Source: Actinomycetota bacterium
Lineage (GTDB): Bacteria > Actinomycetota > Thermoleophilia > UBA2241
Direction of reading: 5' to 3'
DNA length: 5,855 nt
Assembly (NCBI GenBank): GCA_003158705.1
Contig: PMKX01000083.1
Span: forward strand, 4,163 to 10,017
Shown here in pieces: positions 1 through 5,306 of this stretch. The notes under the pieces are model-generated. The model worked only from the letters and a program-made list of their open reading frames with translations. It made no database searches and was not told the DNA's origin. A program made the translations under genes and the position numbers. Each line of letters starts with the position of its first letter. The stretch's first letter is position 1.

Positions 1-581
1 ACGCCGCGGAAGAGGACGAGCAGGCCATACCCGCCGGCGTCCACGACCCCTGCCTGACGCAAGGCGTCGAGCTGTTCCGTGGTGCGTTCGACCGCCGCGC
101 GGCCTGCCTGCTCGACGATCATGCCGAGCTCGGCAACACCGGCGGAGTCGGGGACCGCTTGTGCAGCGGCAGCCATCTCGCGCACGACGGTGAGCATGGT
201 GCCCTCGACCGGCTGCTTGACGGCGCGGTAGGCGGCCGCCGACGCCTCATGCAGGGCCTTCTTGAACTCTTGTGCGCCCACGGCCGGCGCGCTGCCGAGC
301 ACCTCGCAGGCGCCGCGCACGATCTGCGAAAGGATCACCCCCGAATTCCCACGAGCGCCCATCAGCGAGCCTTTGGTGACCGCGCCCGCCAAGCCGGCGA
401 GGTCGTCCTCCTCGCAGGCCTCGACCTCCTCCACCACGGCGCGCACGGTGAGGGCAAGGTTGGTGCCGGTGTCGCCGTCGGGCACCGGGTAGACGTTCAG
501 GTCGTTGATCAGTGAGCGCTCGGCCTCGAGCGCGACGAGGGCGCCGCGCACGAGTTGCAGGGCAGTGGCGCGTACGTTCAC
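1..581 (-). CDS. fakA: DhaL/DAK2-domain kinase subunit, FakA/YloV type (N-terminal part)
   Basis: The first 193 codons are present and the gene runs off the left edge without a stop. The translation is a clear DhaL (DAK2) nucleotide-binding domain. It has the Mg-ATP motif PDGDTGTN at residues 34-41 within NDLNVYPVPDGDTGTN, the loop GARGNSGVILSQ at 75-86, a GTMLTVVRE segment near residue 130, and VVDAGGYGLL at 179-188. In the FakA/YloV family this domain phosphorylates fatty acids held by a DegV-like FakB partner, acting in the cytoplasm to feed exogenous fatty acids into phospholipid synthesis. That role is inferred from family and synteny, since the C-terminal FakA-specific region is outside the window. 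The chosen start is a GTG whose last two bases overlap the TGA of the Asp23 gene (GTGA, 578-581), implying translational coupling. A stand-alone dihydroxyacetone kinase DhaL is less likely given the Asp23 neighbour. Confidence 0.88.
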   Translation of the reverse strand, partial: MNVRATALQLVRGALVALEAERSLINDLNVYPVPDGDTGTNLALTVRAVVEEVEACEEDDLAGLAGAVTKGSLMGARGNSGVILSQIVRGACEVLGSAPAVGAQEFKKALHEASAAAYRAVKQPVEGTMLTVVREMAAAAQAVPDSAGVAELGMIVEQAGRAAVERTTEQLDALRQAGVVDAGGYGLLVLFRG

Positions 582-955
582 TCGTGCAAGTCCTCGACGC
601 TGACGCTGACCTCACTGACGGGCATGCCGCCGTAGTGCTCGACCTGATAGCGGACCTGCTCCTGCAGGTTGGCGGTCACCTGCGCCAGATTGATGCCGCG
701 CTCCATGACCACATGCAGTGCGAATCGGGCTTGACCGCCGTCGACATCGACCTCGACGCCGTCGGTGAGTGAGCCGCGAAAGGCGCGTGCCAACGTGCGC
801 ATCGGTGAACGGTGCATGGCCACCACTCCGTAGGTGGTGCGCGCCGCCTGCCCCGCGAGCTTGGCGAGCACGAGGTCAGAGACCGTGACCTCGCCTTGTA
901 CGCGAGGCCCCGGCTCGGGTTGCTGGCTCGTGGGACTGGGCACCGAGGACCGCAC
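578..955 (-). CDS. Asp23/Gls24 family envelope-stress protein (YloU-like)
   Basis: This 125-residue protein matches the Asp23/Gls24 (DUF322) family. The domain begins around residue 20 with GEVTVSDLVLAKLAGQAA. A central acidic/hydrophobic strand (DGVEVDVDGGQARFALHVVM) follows, then the typical helix-strand end, NLQEQVRYQVEHYGGMPVSEVSVSVEDLH. Members are small cytoplasmic proteins that associate with the membrane or cell envelope; their biochemical role is unclear. The gene sits between the CxxC protein (3 bp after its stop) and the DhaL gene (4-bp overlap), as yloU precedes yloV in Bacillus. The start is uncertain. GTG at 955 is given, but an in-frame GTG at 943 would remove four residues, and neither has a convincing Shine-Dalgarno. 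Translation may depend on coupling to the upstream gene. The first ~18 residues are Pro/Ser-rich and not conserved, so this does not affect the family call. Confidence 0.87.
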   Translation of the reverse strand: MRSSVPSPTSQQPEPGPRVQGEVTVSDLVLAKLAGQAARTTYGVVAMHRSPMRTLARAFRGSLTDGVEVDVDGGQARFALHVVMERGINLAQVTANLQEQVRYQVEHYGGMPVSEVSVSVEDLHE

Positions 956-958
956 CGC

Positions 959-1165
959 TCAGGAGCGGTCGTCTGGGAGACGGTTGAGCTCTTCGACCAC
1001 CGTCTCCGGGTCGACCGCATGCATGATCGCTCCGGCCTCGACGGACTCCGAGGTGGCGCCCATGCAAAGACAGCACGTCATGCCGTGCTGCTCGAAGACC
1101 TGGCGCGCCTGGGGGTGAAGCTCCAGCGCCTCGAGGATCGACATCTCTTTGCGGAAGCCGGGCAT
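959..1165 (-). CDS. small CxxC redox-disulfide protein, DUF1858 / hybrid-cluster-protein-associated type
   Basis: A 68-residue protein with the layout of the DUF1858 / TIGR03980 domain: a short helix MSILEALELHPQARQVFEQ, the turn HGMTCCLCMGA carrying the CxxC pair (Cys31 and Cys34, plus an extra Cys32), then a helical tail ending ETVVEELNRL. Family members are thought to be thiol-disulfide or metal-handling modules, often near hybrid cluster proteins or as the N-terminal part of ScdA-like proteins; the exact function is unknown. I chose the ATG at 1165 because GAGGTG lies just upstream and because the longer in-frame ATG at 1240 falls inside the divergent promoter and upstream of the predicted transcription start. 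The 25 extra residues of the longer form are low-complexity and unlike the family. It is the first gene of an apparent operon with the Asp23 and DhaL genes. Confidence 0.8.
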   Translation of the reverse strand: MPGFRKEMSILEALELHPQARQVFEQHGMTCCLCMGATSESVEAGAIMHAVDPETVVEELNRLPDDRS

Positions 1166-1214
1166 AACACCTCGCGCGGGACGTGACTCCGCGGCAGCCT
1201 CGGGGAGCCGGGGT

Positions 1215-1243
1215 TTGCTTTGTGGGGTCGCCTGTAGCATAAT
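1215..1243 (+). promoter_or_regulatory. predicted sigma70-type promoter of rpmB
   Basis: TTGCTT (1215-1220) and CATAAT (1238-1243) are separated by exactly 17 bp, an optimal arrangement, in an otherwise GC-rich stretch. Transcription would begin near 1250, leaving a leader of about 30 nt. That leader contains the Shine-Dalgarno GAGGGA (1268-1273), six bases before the rpmB ATG. The -35/-10 pair is the best in this intergenic region. Confidence 0.65.
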
Positions 1244-1264
1244 GTCGCCCCGCTACCGAATCAA
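1236..1264 (-). promoter_or_regulatory. predicted promoter for the CxxC-Asp23-DhaL operon
   Basis: On the minus strand, TTGATT (1259-1264) and TATGCT (1236-1241) are separated by 17 bp, each matching four of six sigma70 consensus bases. The start point would lie near 1229, giving a leader of about 64 nt before the ATG at 1165. The -10 overlaps the -10 of the rpmB promoter on the other strand. This is a pattern-based prediction only. Confidence 0.5.
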
Positions 1265-1279
1265 GCTGAGGGATACCCC

Positions 1280-1471
1280 ATGTCCAAGGTCTGTGTCACG
1301 TGTGGTAAAGCACCCGCCATGGGCAACAATCGCAGCCACTCGAACCGTGCCACCAAGCGTCGCTTCGAGCCCAATCTGCAGCGTGTCCGCGTGGTCGTGG
1401 ACGGCCGCCCACAGAACGCCTACGTCTGTGCTCGGTGCCTGAAGTCAGGCCGCGTCCAGAAGGCCCTCTAG
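1280..1471 (+). CDS. rpmB: 50S ribosomal protein L28 (bL28), zinc-binding form
   Basis: A complete 63-residue bL28, of normal length for the family. It opens with [21 protein letters not shown], followed by the basic segment [12 protein letters not shown], and ends with a C-terminal [13 protein letters not shown]. Cys5/Cys8 and Cys50/Cys53 form two CxxC pairs, so this is the zinc-ribbon (C+) version rather than a cysteine-free paralogue. It is a structural protein of the large ribosomal subunit. GAGGGA stands six bases before the ATG, and a good promoter lies upstream. It is the only plus-strand gene in the window. It is divergent from the CxxC/Asp23/DhaL genes and convergent with ribH, with 12 bp between stop codons. 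No U-rich terminator hairpin follows it. Confidence 0.97.
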   Translation: MSKVCVTCGKAPAMGNNRSHSNRATKRRFEPNLQRVRVVVDGRPQNAYVCARCLKSGRVQKAL

Positions 1472-1483
1472 CTCCTCCCCACC

Positions 1484-1966
1484 TCAGGCACTCTTCGTCT
1501 TCCGCGGCAAAGCCTTCACCAGGTTTGCCATCTCGAGCGCCGTCGTCGCCGCGGCCCACCCCTTGTTGCCCGCCTTGGTGCCGGCGCGTTCGATCGCTTG
1601 CTCCACCGTGTCGGTCGTGAGCACGCCGAACACGACGGGCACACCACTGTCGAGACCGACCTTGGCGATGCCCTTGGCGACCTCGGCGGCTACGTACTCG
1701 AAGTGCGGCGTTCCACCGCGGATGACGGCGCCCAGGCACACCACGGCGTCGTAGCGACCGGTGGCCGCCATACGCTGCGCCACCGGCGGTATCTCGAACG
1801 CGCCCGGTACCCAGGCGACGTCGACGTCGGCCTCGTTCACGTCGTGGCGCCTGAGGTTGTCCAGCGCGCCGTCCAGCAGCTGCCGTGAGATGAGCTCGTT
1901 GAACCGGCCCACCACGACGCCGAAGTGCAGGCCTTTGCCGCCCAGTTTGCCTTCGAAAGTGGTCAT
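1484..1966 (-). CDS. ribH: 6,7-dimethyl-8-ribityllumazine synthase
   Basis: A complete 160-residue lumazine synthase. It condenses 5-amino-6-ribitylamino-uracil with 3,4-dihydroxy-2-butanone 4-phosphate, the penultimate step of riboflavin synthesis, and members usually assemble as pentamers or 60-mer capsids in the cytoplasm. Visible family motifs are GRFNE (20-24, aromatic ring stacking on the pyrimidine), VPGAFEIP (53-60), [17 protein letters not shown] (77-93, with the catalytic His88), FGVLTTDT (113-120) and [12 protein letters not shown] (125-136, with the phosphate-binding Arg127). The sequence carries all expected key residues. The ATG at 1966 is preceded by AAGGAG (1977-1982), ten bases upstream. 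It is the last gene of the rib operon, 42 bp after ribBA, and has its own clear Shine-Dalgarno, unlike the overlapping genes before it. Confidence 0.97.
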   Translation of the reverse strand: MTTFEGKLGGKGLHFGVVVGRFNELISRQLLDGALDNLRRHDVNEADVDVAWVPGAFEIPPVAQRMAATGRYDAVVCLGAVIRGGTPHFEYVAAEVAKGIAKVGLDSGVPVVFGVLTTDTVEQAIERAGTKAGNKGWAAATTALEMANLVKALPRKTKSA

Positions 1967-2008
1967 CTCGTCGCGACTCCTTGTGTCGGGTGTTGGTCCA
2001 GTGCCGCT

Positions 2009-3331
2009 CTAGCCCTCGACGCCTTGGTCGGAGGCCAGTGCCTCGTGCTCGAGCAGGTGCCCGAGCTTGTCGCGCTTTGTGCGCAGGTAGGCGAGGTTCT
2101 CGCTCTGTGGCGCCACCTCGATGGGTACGCGTTCCGTGATAGTCAAGCCGTGGCCTTCCAGGGCGATGACCTTCTTGGGGTTATTGGTCATCGTGCGGAT
2201 GGTCGACAGACCGAGGTCGACGAGGATCTGGGCGCCGATGCCGTAGTCGCGCAGGTCGGCCGGAAAGCCGAGCTCCAGGTTGGCTTCGACCGTGTCGCGT
2301 CCGCGCTCCTGCAGGGCGTAGGCCTTGAGCTTGTTCAGCAGGCCGATACCGCGGCCCTCCTGGCGCATGTAGAGGACCACGCCCGAGCCCTCCTTGTCGA
2401 TGCGCCGCATCGCTTCGGCCAGCTGCTCGCCACAGTCGCAGCGCAGTGAGCCGAAGACGTCACCCGTGAGGCACTCCGAGTGCACGCGCACGAGCACGTC
2501 CTGCTTGCCGTTCACGTCGCCCTTGACCAGCGCCAGATGATGGCCACCGTCGAGCACGGATTCGTAGCCGATGGCAACGAAGTCGCCAAAGACGGTCGGC
2601 AGCGTCGCCACTGCCTCGCGACGCACCAGCTTCTCGGTGCGGCGCCGATACTTGATGAGGTCGGCGACAGTGATGAGCTTGAGGTGATGCCGGGCGGCGT
2701 ATGGGATCAGGTCGGGCACCCGCGCCATGGTGCCGTCCTCGTTCATCACCTCGCAGATCACCGCTGCGGGGGTGCGGCCGGCCAGTCGTGCCAAGTCGAC
2801 GCCGGCCTCGGTCTGGCCCGTGCGTTCGAGCACACCGCCCGGCTTGGCCATGAGCGGGAACACGTGTCCCGGCTGCACTAGGTCGCCAGGCCGCGACAGC
2901 GGGTCTATGGCCACCTGGATGGTGTGGGCGCGGTCGGCCGCCGAGATGCCGGTCGTGACGCCCTCGCGCGCTTCGATCGAGGTCGTGAAGGCAGTCTCGA
3001 AGCGCGCCTGGTTGTGGGCCACCATCGGATGGAGGTCGAGCTCGGCACAGCGCTCCGGCGCCAGCGCCAGGCAGACGAGCCCGCGGCCGTGGGTGGCCAT
3101 GAAGTTGATCGTCTCGCGAGTCGCGAACTCGGCCGCCAGCGTCAAGTCACCCTCGTTCTCGCGGTCGGCATCGTCGCACACGACGACCATCTTGCCGTCG
3201 CGCAGGTCGGCGAGCGCTTCCTCGATGGTCGCAAACGACCGTGTGTTGGTCGCGTTCTGCCCATCGGCGTCGTCTGGCGCCGGGCACGGAGCCTCGATGG
3301 TGAAGCCTCCGCTATCGACACTGCCGTTCAT
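2009..3331 (-). CDS. ribBA: bifunctional 3,4-dihydroxy-2-butanone 4-phosphate synthase / GTP cyclohydrolase II
   Basis: This 440-residue fusion protein supplies both precursors of riboflavin. The RibB domain (about 33-230) converts ribulose 5-phosphate to dihydroxybutanone phosphate. It shows [11 protein letters not shown] (53-63), GRGLVCLAL (82-90), [11 protein letters not shown] (124-134), GHVFPL (155-160) and [12 protein letters not shown] (197-208). The RibA domain (about 235-430) opens GTP. It shows the zinc ligands Cys287, Cys298 and Cys300 in [21 protein letters not shown], then RQEGRGIGL (323-331), the conserved Tyr338, Arg361 in DLRDYG, and TNNPKKV (382-388). Oddity: the RibB motif usually written R-x-G-H-T-E-A reads RTGQTEA, so the metal-ligand His is Gln173 (codon 2813-2815). 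The start ATG at 3331 overlaps the ribE stop (ATGA). The same frame stays open upstream, but only as an alternative frame of ribE and ribD. Confidence 0.96.
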   Translation of the reverse strand: MNGSVDSGGFTIEAPCPAPDDADGQNATNTRSFATIEEALADLRDGKMVVVCDDADRENEGDLTLAAEFATRETINFMATHGRGLVCLALAPERCAELDLHPMVAHNQARFETAFTTSIEAREGVTTGISAADRAHTIQVAIDPLSRPGDLVQPGHVFPLMAKPGGVLERTGQTEAGVDLARLAGRTPAAVICEVMNEDGTMARVPDLIPYAARHHLKLITVADLIKYRRRTEKLVRREAVATLPTVFGDFVAIGYESVLDGGHHLALVKGDVNGKQDVLVRVHSECLTGDVFGSLRCDCGEQLAEAMRRIDKEGSGVVLYMRQEGRGIGLLNKLKAYALQERGRDTVEANLELGFPADLRDYGIGAQILVDLGLSTIRTMTNNPKKVIALEGHGLTITERVPIEVAPQSENLAYLRTKRDKLGHLLEHEALASDQGVEG

Positions 3332-3969
3332 ACGAACCCCGCTTCGGCTAGCTTGTCCCAGGTAAGGCCTGGAGCCGGCTTGCGCCGCTCCAGGAAGGCA
3401 TACACATACTTGGCGATCACGTCCGCTTCGAGGTTCACGTCGTCGCCTTGCCGCAGGCGACCAAGGGTCGTGACCGAGGCCGTGTGCGGGATGAGAGCCA
3501 GGCGCAAGCGCTCCGCCTCGACATTGACGATCGTCAGGCTGACGCCGTCGAGCGCCACGGAGCCCTGGTCGACGCTCAGGCGCGCGACGCTCTCGGGAGC
3601 TTGTACGGTGAGCACGACGGCGTTGTCCTCTGCGGCGACGGCGAGCACGCGACCGACACCGTCGATGTGACCGCTCACCATGTGACCGCCGAGGCGCGAC
3701 TGCATGGTCAGGGCGCGCTCCAAGTTGAGTGCGGCACCGGGGCGCAGGCCGACCAGTGTGGTGCGTCGCACGGTCTCCGGCTGCACGTCGGCGCGCAAGC
3801 CCTGATCGTCGAGCGAAGTCACCGTAAGACAGACGCCGTTGATGAGCATGGAGTCGCCGACGACCGTGCCCTCGAGCACCGCCTGTGCGCCCACCTCGAC
3901 CACGGCGCTCTGCGTACCGACCGTCAACGATCGGAGGGTACCGACTTCCTCGACGATGCCTGTGAACAT
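3328..3969 (-). CDS. ribE: riboflavin synthase, alpha subunit
   Basis: A complete 213-residue riboflavin synthase, which dismutates two 6,7-dimethyl-8-ribityllumazine molecules into riboflavin plus the pyrimidine substrate of RibH. The family's internal duplication is visible. The N-terminal barrel has [10 protein letters not shown] (1-10), [13 protein letters not shown] (38-50, including conserved Ser40 and Cys47) and [12 protein letters not shown] (95-106, including His101). The second barrel repeats this with [12 protein letters not shown] (136-147) and ends [13 protein letters not shown] (177-189). The ATG follows the ribD stop with no gap (TAGATG), and the purine-rich GGGGGAG inside the end of ribD is its ribosome-binding site. 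Its own stop overlaps the ribBA start by four bases, so ribD-ribE-ribBA are probably translated in a coupled manner. The symbol is ribE in Bacillus naming and ribC in older E. coli usage. Confidence 0.96.
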   Translation of the reverse strand: MFTGIVEEVGTLRSLTVGTQSAVVEVGAQAVLEGTVVGDSMLINGVCLTVTSLDDQGLRADVQPETVRRTTLVGLRPGAALNLERALTMQSRLGGHMVSGHIDGVGRVLAVAAEDNAVVLTVQAPESVARLSVDQGSVALDGVSLTIVNVEAERLRLALIPHTASVTTLGRLRQGDDVNLEADVIAKYVYAFLERRKPAPGLTWDKLAEAGFV

Positions 3970-5052
3970 CTAGCTCTCCCCCAGGCGGCCGTTCACCATC
4001 ATGTCGTCGCCGACACGCCGCCAGACGACGTCGTGCAGGTGCCAGCCCTCGGCGATCTCGCTCACCGCCGGAGCGGCGAACAGATCCGGCGCCCCGCGAC
4101 CAACGACCAGGGGCGCCACGAACAGCGTCACCTGATCGAGAAGGCCCTCGGCCAGCAGGCCGGCTGCCAGTGTGGGTCCGCCTTCGCACAGCACGTCCAG
4201 CATGCCGCGGCGCGCCAGCTCCTTGAGCCCGTCCTCCAGGATGCCGCCGGCCAGCGGCACTATCTCGACGCCGGCGGCAGCCAAAGCCGCGCTGGCAGGC
4301 GACGACGGCGCGCCGGTCAGCAGCAGCGTGCGCACCTCGCGCGCGCTGCGCACGACCTTGGCGTCCAGAGGCAGGCCGCCGCTACGGCTTACCACGACCC
4401 GCGCCGGACTTCGCCCTGGCCACAGGCGAACAGTGAGCTCGGGATCGTCGTGACGCACTGTGCCGGCGCCGACCATCACGGCGTCGACCATGGCGCGCAG
4501 GCGATGCACCCGGCGCCGGCTCGCCGCGCTCGAGATCCAGCGTGCGTCGCCGCCGGACGCGGCTACCTTGCCGTCCAGCGACACAGCAGCCTTGTAGGTG
4601 ACCAGCGGCAGGCTGCTGCGCACGAACTTGAGGAAGGGCGCGTTCTGGCGCTGAGCCGAAGCCGCCGCAGCGCCGTCCAACAGTTCGACCGCTACGCCGC
4701 CCTCGCGCAGACGGGCGAGGCCGCGGCCGTCGACGAGCGGGTTGGGATCACGCAAGGCGACCACGGCGCGCTTGATGCCGGCAGCCAGCAGAGCGTCGGC
4801 ACACGGCGGCGTGTTGCCGTGGTGACTGCAGGGCTCGAGCGTACAGAAGAGGGTGGCGCCGGCGGCTCGCTTGCCGGCTTCGCGCAGGGCGACGGCCTCG
4901 GCGTGGTCGGTGCCGGGTCCGCGATGCCAGCCGCGTCCCACGACCTGCCCGTCGGCCACCAGCACGGCGCCCACGAGCGGATTGGGGTGTGTGAGGCCAC
5001 GGCCTCGCTCGGCCAGCCGGAGCGCCTCAGCCATGAACGTGTCGTCCCGCAT
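3970..5052 (-). CDS. ribD: bifunctional diaminohydroxyphosphoribosylaminopyrimidine deaminase / reductase
   Basis: A complete 360-residue RibD, catalysing the second and third steps from GTP to riboflavin: zinc-dependent deamination, then NADPH-dependent reduction of the ribosyl side chain. The deaminase domain (1 to about 125) has [11 protein letters not shown] (22-32), the zinc/catalytic HAE at 50-52, and [11 protein letters not shown] (74-84), where Cys75 and Cys84 complete the zinc site. The reductase domain (about 148-360) has [12 protein letters not shown] (153-164), WISS (172-175), [16 protein letters not shown] (194-209) and [12 protein letters not shown] (289-300). The ATG at 5052 fits the usual start ([13 protein letters not shown]). 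Its Shine-Dalgarno, AGGG, lies in the 3' arm of the upstream terminator hairpin. First gene of the FMN-riboswitch-controlled operon; ribE starts directly after its stop. Confidence 0.97.
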   Translation of the reverse strand: MRDDTFMAEALRLAERGRGLTHPNPLVGAVLVADGQVVGRGWHRGPGTDHAEAVALREAGKRAAGATLFCTLEPCSHHGNTPPCADALLAAGIKRAVVALRDPNPLVDGRGLARLREGGVAVELLDGAAAASAQRQNAPFLKFVRSSLPLVTYKAAVSLDGKVAASGGDARWISSAASRRRVHRLRAMVDAVMVGAGTVRHDDPELTVRLWPGRSPARVVVSRSGGLPLDAKVVRSAREVRTLLLTGAPSSPASAALAAAGVEIVPLAGGILEDGLKELARRGMLDVLCEGGPTLAAGLLAEGLLDQVTLFVAPLVVGRGAPDLFAAPAVSEIAEGWHLHDVVWRRVGDDMMVNGRLGES

Positions 5053-5054
5053 AG

Positions 5055-5082
5055 AAAAACCCTGGCGCGCAGAGCTCCAGGG
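5055..5082 (-). terminator. intrinsic terminator / Shine-Dalgarno-sequestering hairpin of the rib leader
   Basis: On the RNA, CCCUGG (5082-5077) pairs with CCAGGG (5065-5060), followed at once by UUUUU (5059-5055). This is a classic Rho-independent terminator. It is the expression platform of the FMN riboswitch just upstream. The U-tract ends two bases before the ribD ATG, and the only plausible Shine-Dalgarno (AGGG) lies inside the 3' arm. The same hairpin should therefore stop transcription and hide the ribosome-binding site. An additional GC/GC pair inside the loop is possible beyond an A-G mismatch. Confidence 0.85.
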
Positions 5083-5105
5083 TCGACGACACTTGGACTA
5101 TCGTC

Positions 5106-5222
5106 GTGGTCTTCTCTCATCCGGACTGTGACCGTCGGCCCAGGAGTTCCACCTGGTCAACCTCTTGCGAGGGTCGCGGGCTCTCACCGCCGGTGGGGAC
5201 TTTCACCCCGCCCTGAAGCCAC
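5106..5222 (-). promoter_or_regulatory. FMN riboswitch (RFN element)
   Basis: The minus-strand RNA carries the whole RFN consensus in order: CUUCAGGGCGGGGUGAAAGU, then CCCCACCGGCGGU, GAGCCCGCGACC, a variable arm capped by a GCAA tetraloop, the CCAGG/CCUGG arm (5152-5156 with 5140-5144), and finally GGGCCGACGGUCACAGUCC and GGAUGAGAGAAG. P1 is CUUC (5218-5215) with GAAG (5114-5111), extended past one bulged A by GUGG (5222-5219) with CCAC (5109-5106). All conserved core blocks are present, so the aptamer should bind FMN. It lies 53 bases upstream of ribD with a terminator hairpin between them, so FMN is expected to repress the rib operon. Confidence 0.97.
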
Positions 5223-5241
5223 TTTGTACTTCTTCTTACCT

Positions 5242-5271
5242 AGTATACGACAGGGGCTCGTGCGCTCACAA
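5242..5271 (-). promoter_or_regulatory. predicted sigma70-type promoter of the rib operon
   Basis: On the minus strand, TTGTGA (5266-5271) and TATACT (5242-5247) are 18 bp apart; TATACT matches five of six -10 consensus bases. Transcription would start near 5235, just ahead of the riboswitch, giving a leader of roughly 180 nt. The promoter lies between the rpe stop and the aptamer, so rib can be transcribed independently of rpe. I see no strong terminator after rpe, so read-through from rpe is also possible. Confidence 0.65.
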
Positions 5272-5306
5272 GCCTCAGCAGGCACCTGGCCAGCGCCCGA
5301 AGCACC

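Noticed and set aside
1166..1240. A longer start (ATG at 1240) for the CxxC protein
   Set aside because: The extra 25 residues are low-complexity, lie in the divergent promoter and mostly precede or abut the predicted start of transcription; GAGGTG precedes the ATG at 1165.
2480..2881. Plus-strand open frames opposite ribBA (also around 1925-2449 and 2727-3365)
   Set aside because: All are antisense shadows of the ribBA or ribH reading frames, without Shine-Dalgarno sites or domain signatures.
3332..4189. A 286-codon in-frame extension upstream of RibBA
   Set aside because: It overlaps ribE and the end of ribD in another frame, is Arg-rich with no domain, and the ATG at 3331 overlapping the ribE stop matches the normal start of the DHBP synthase domain.
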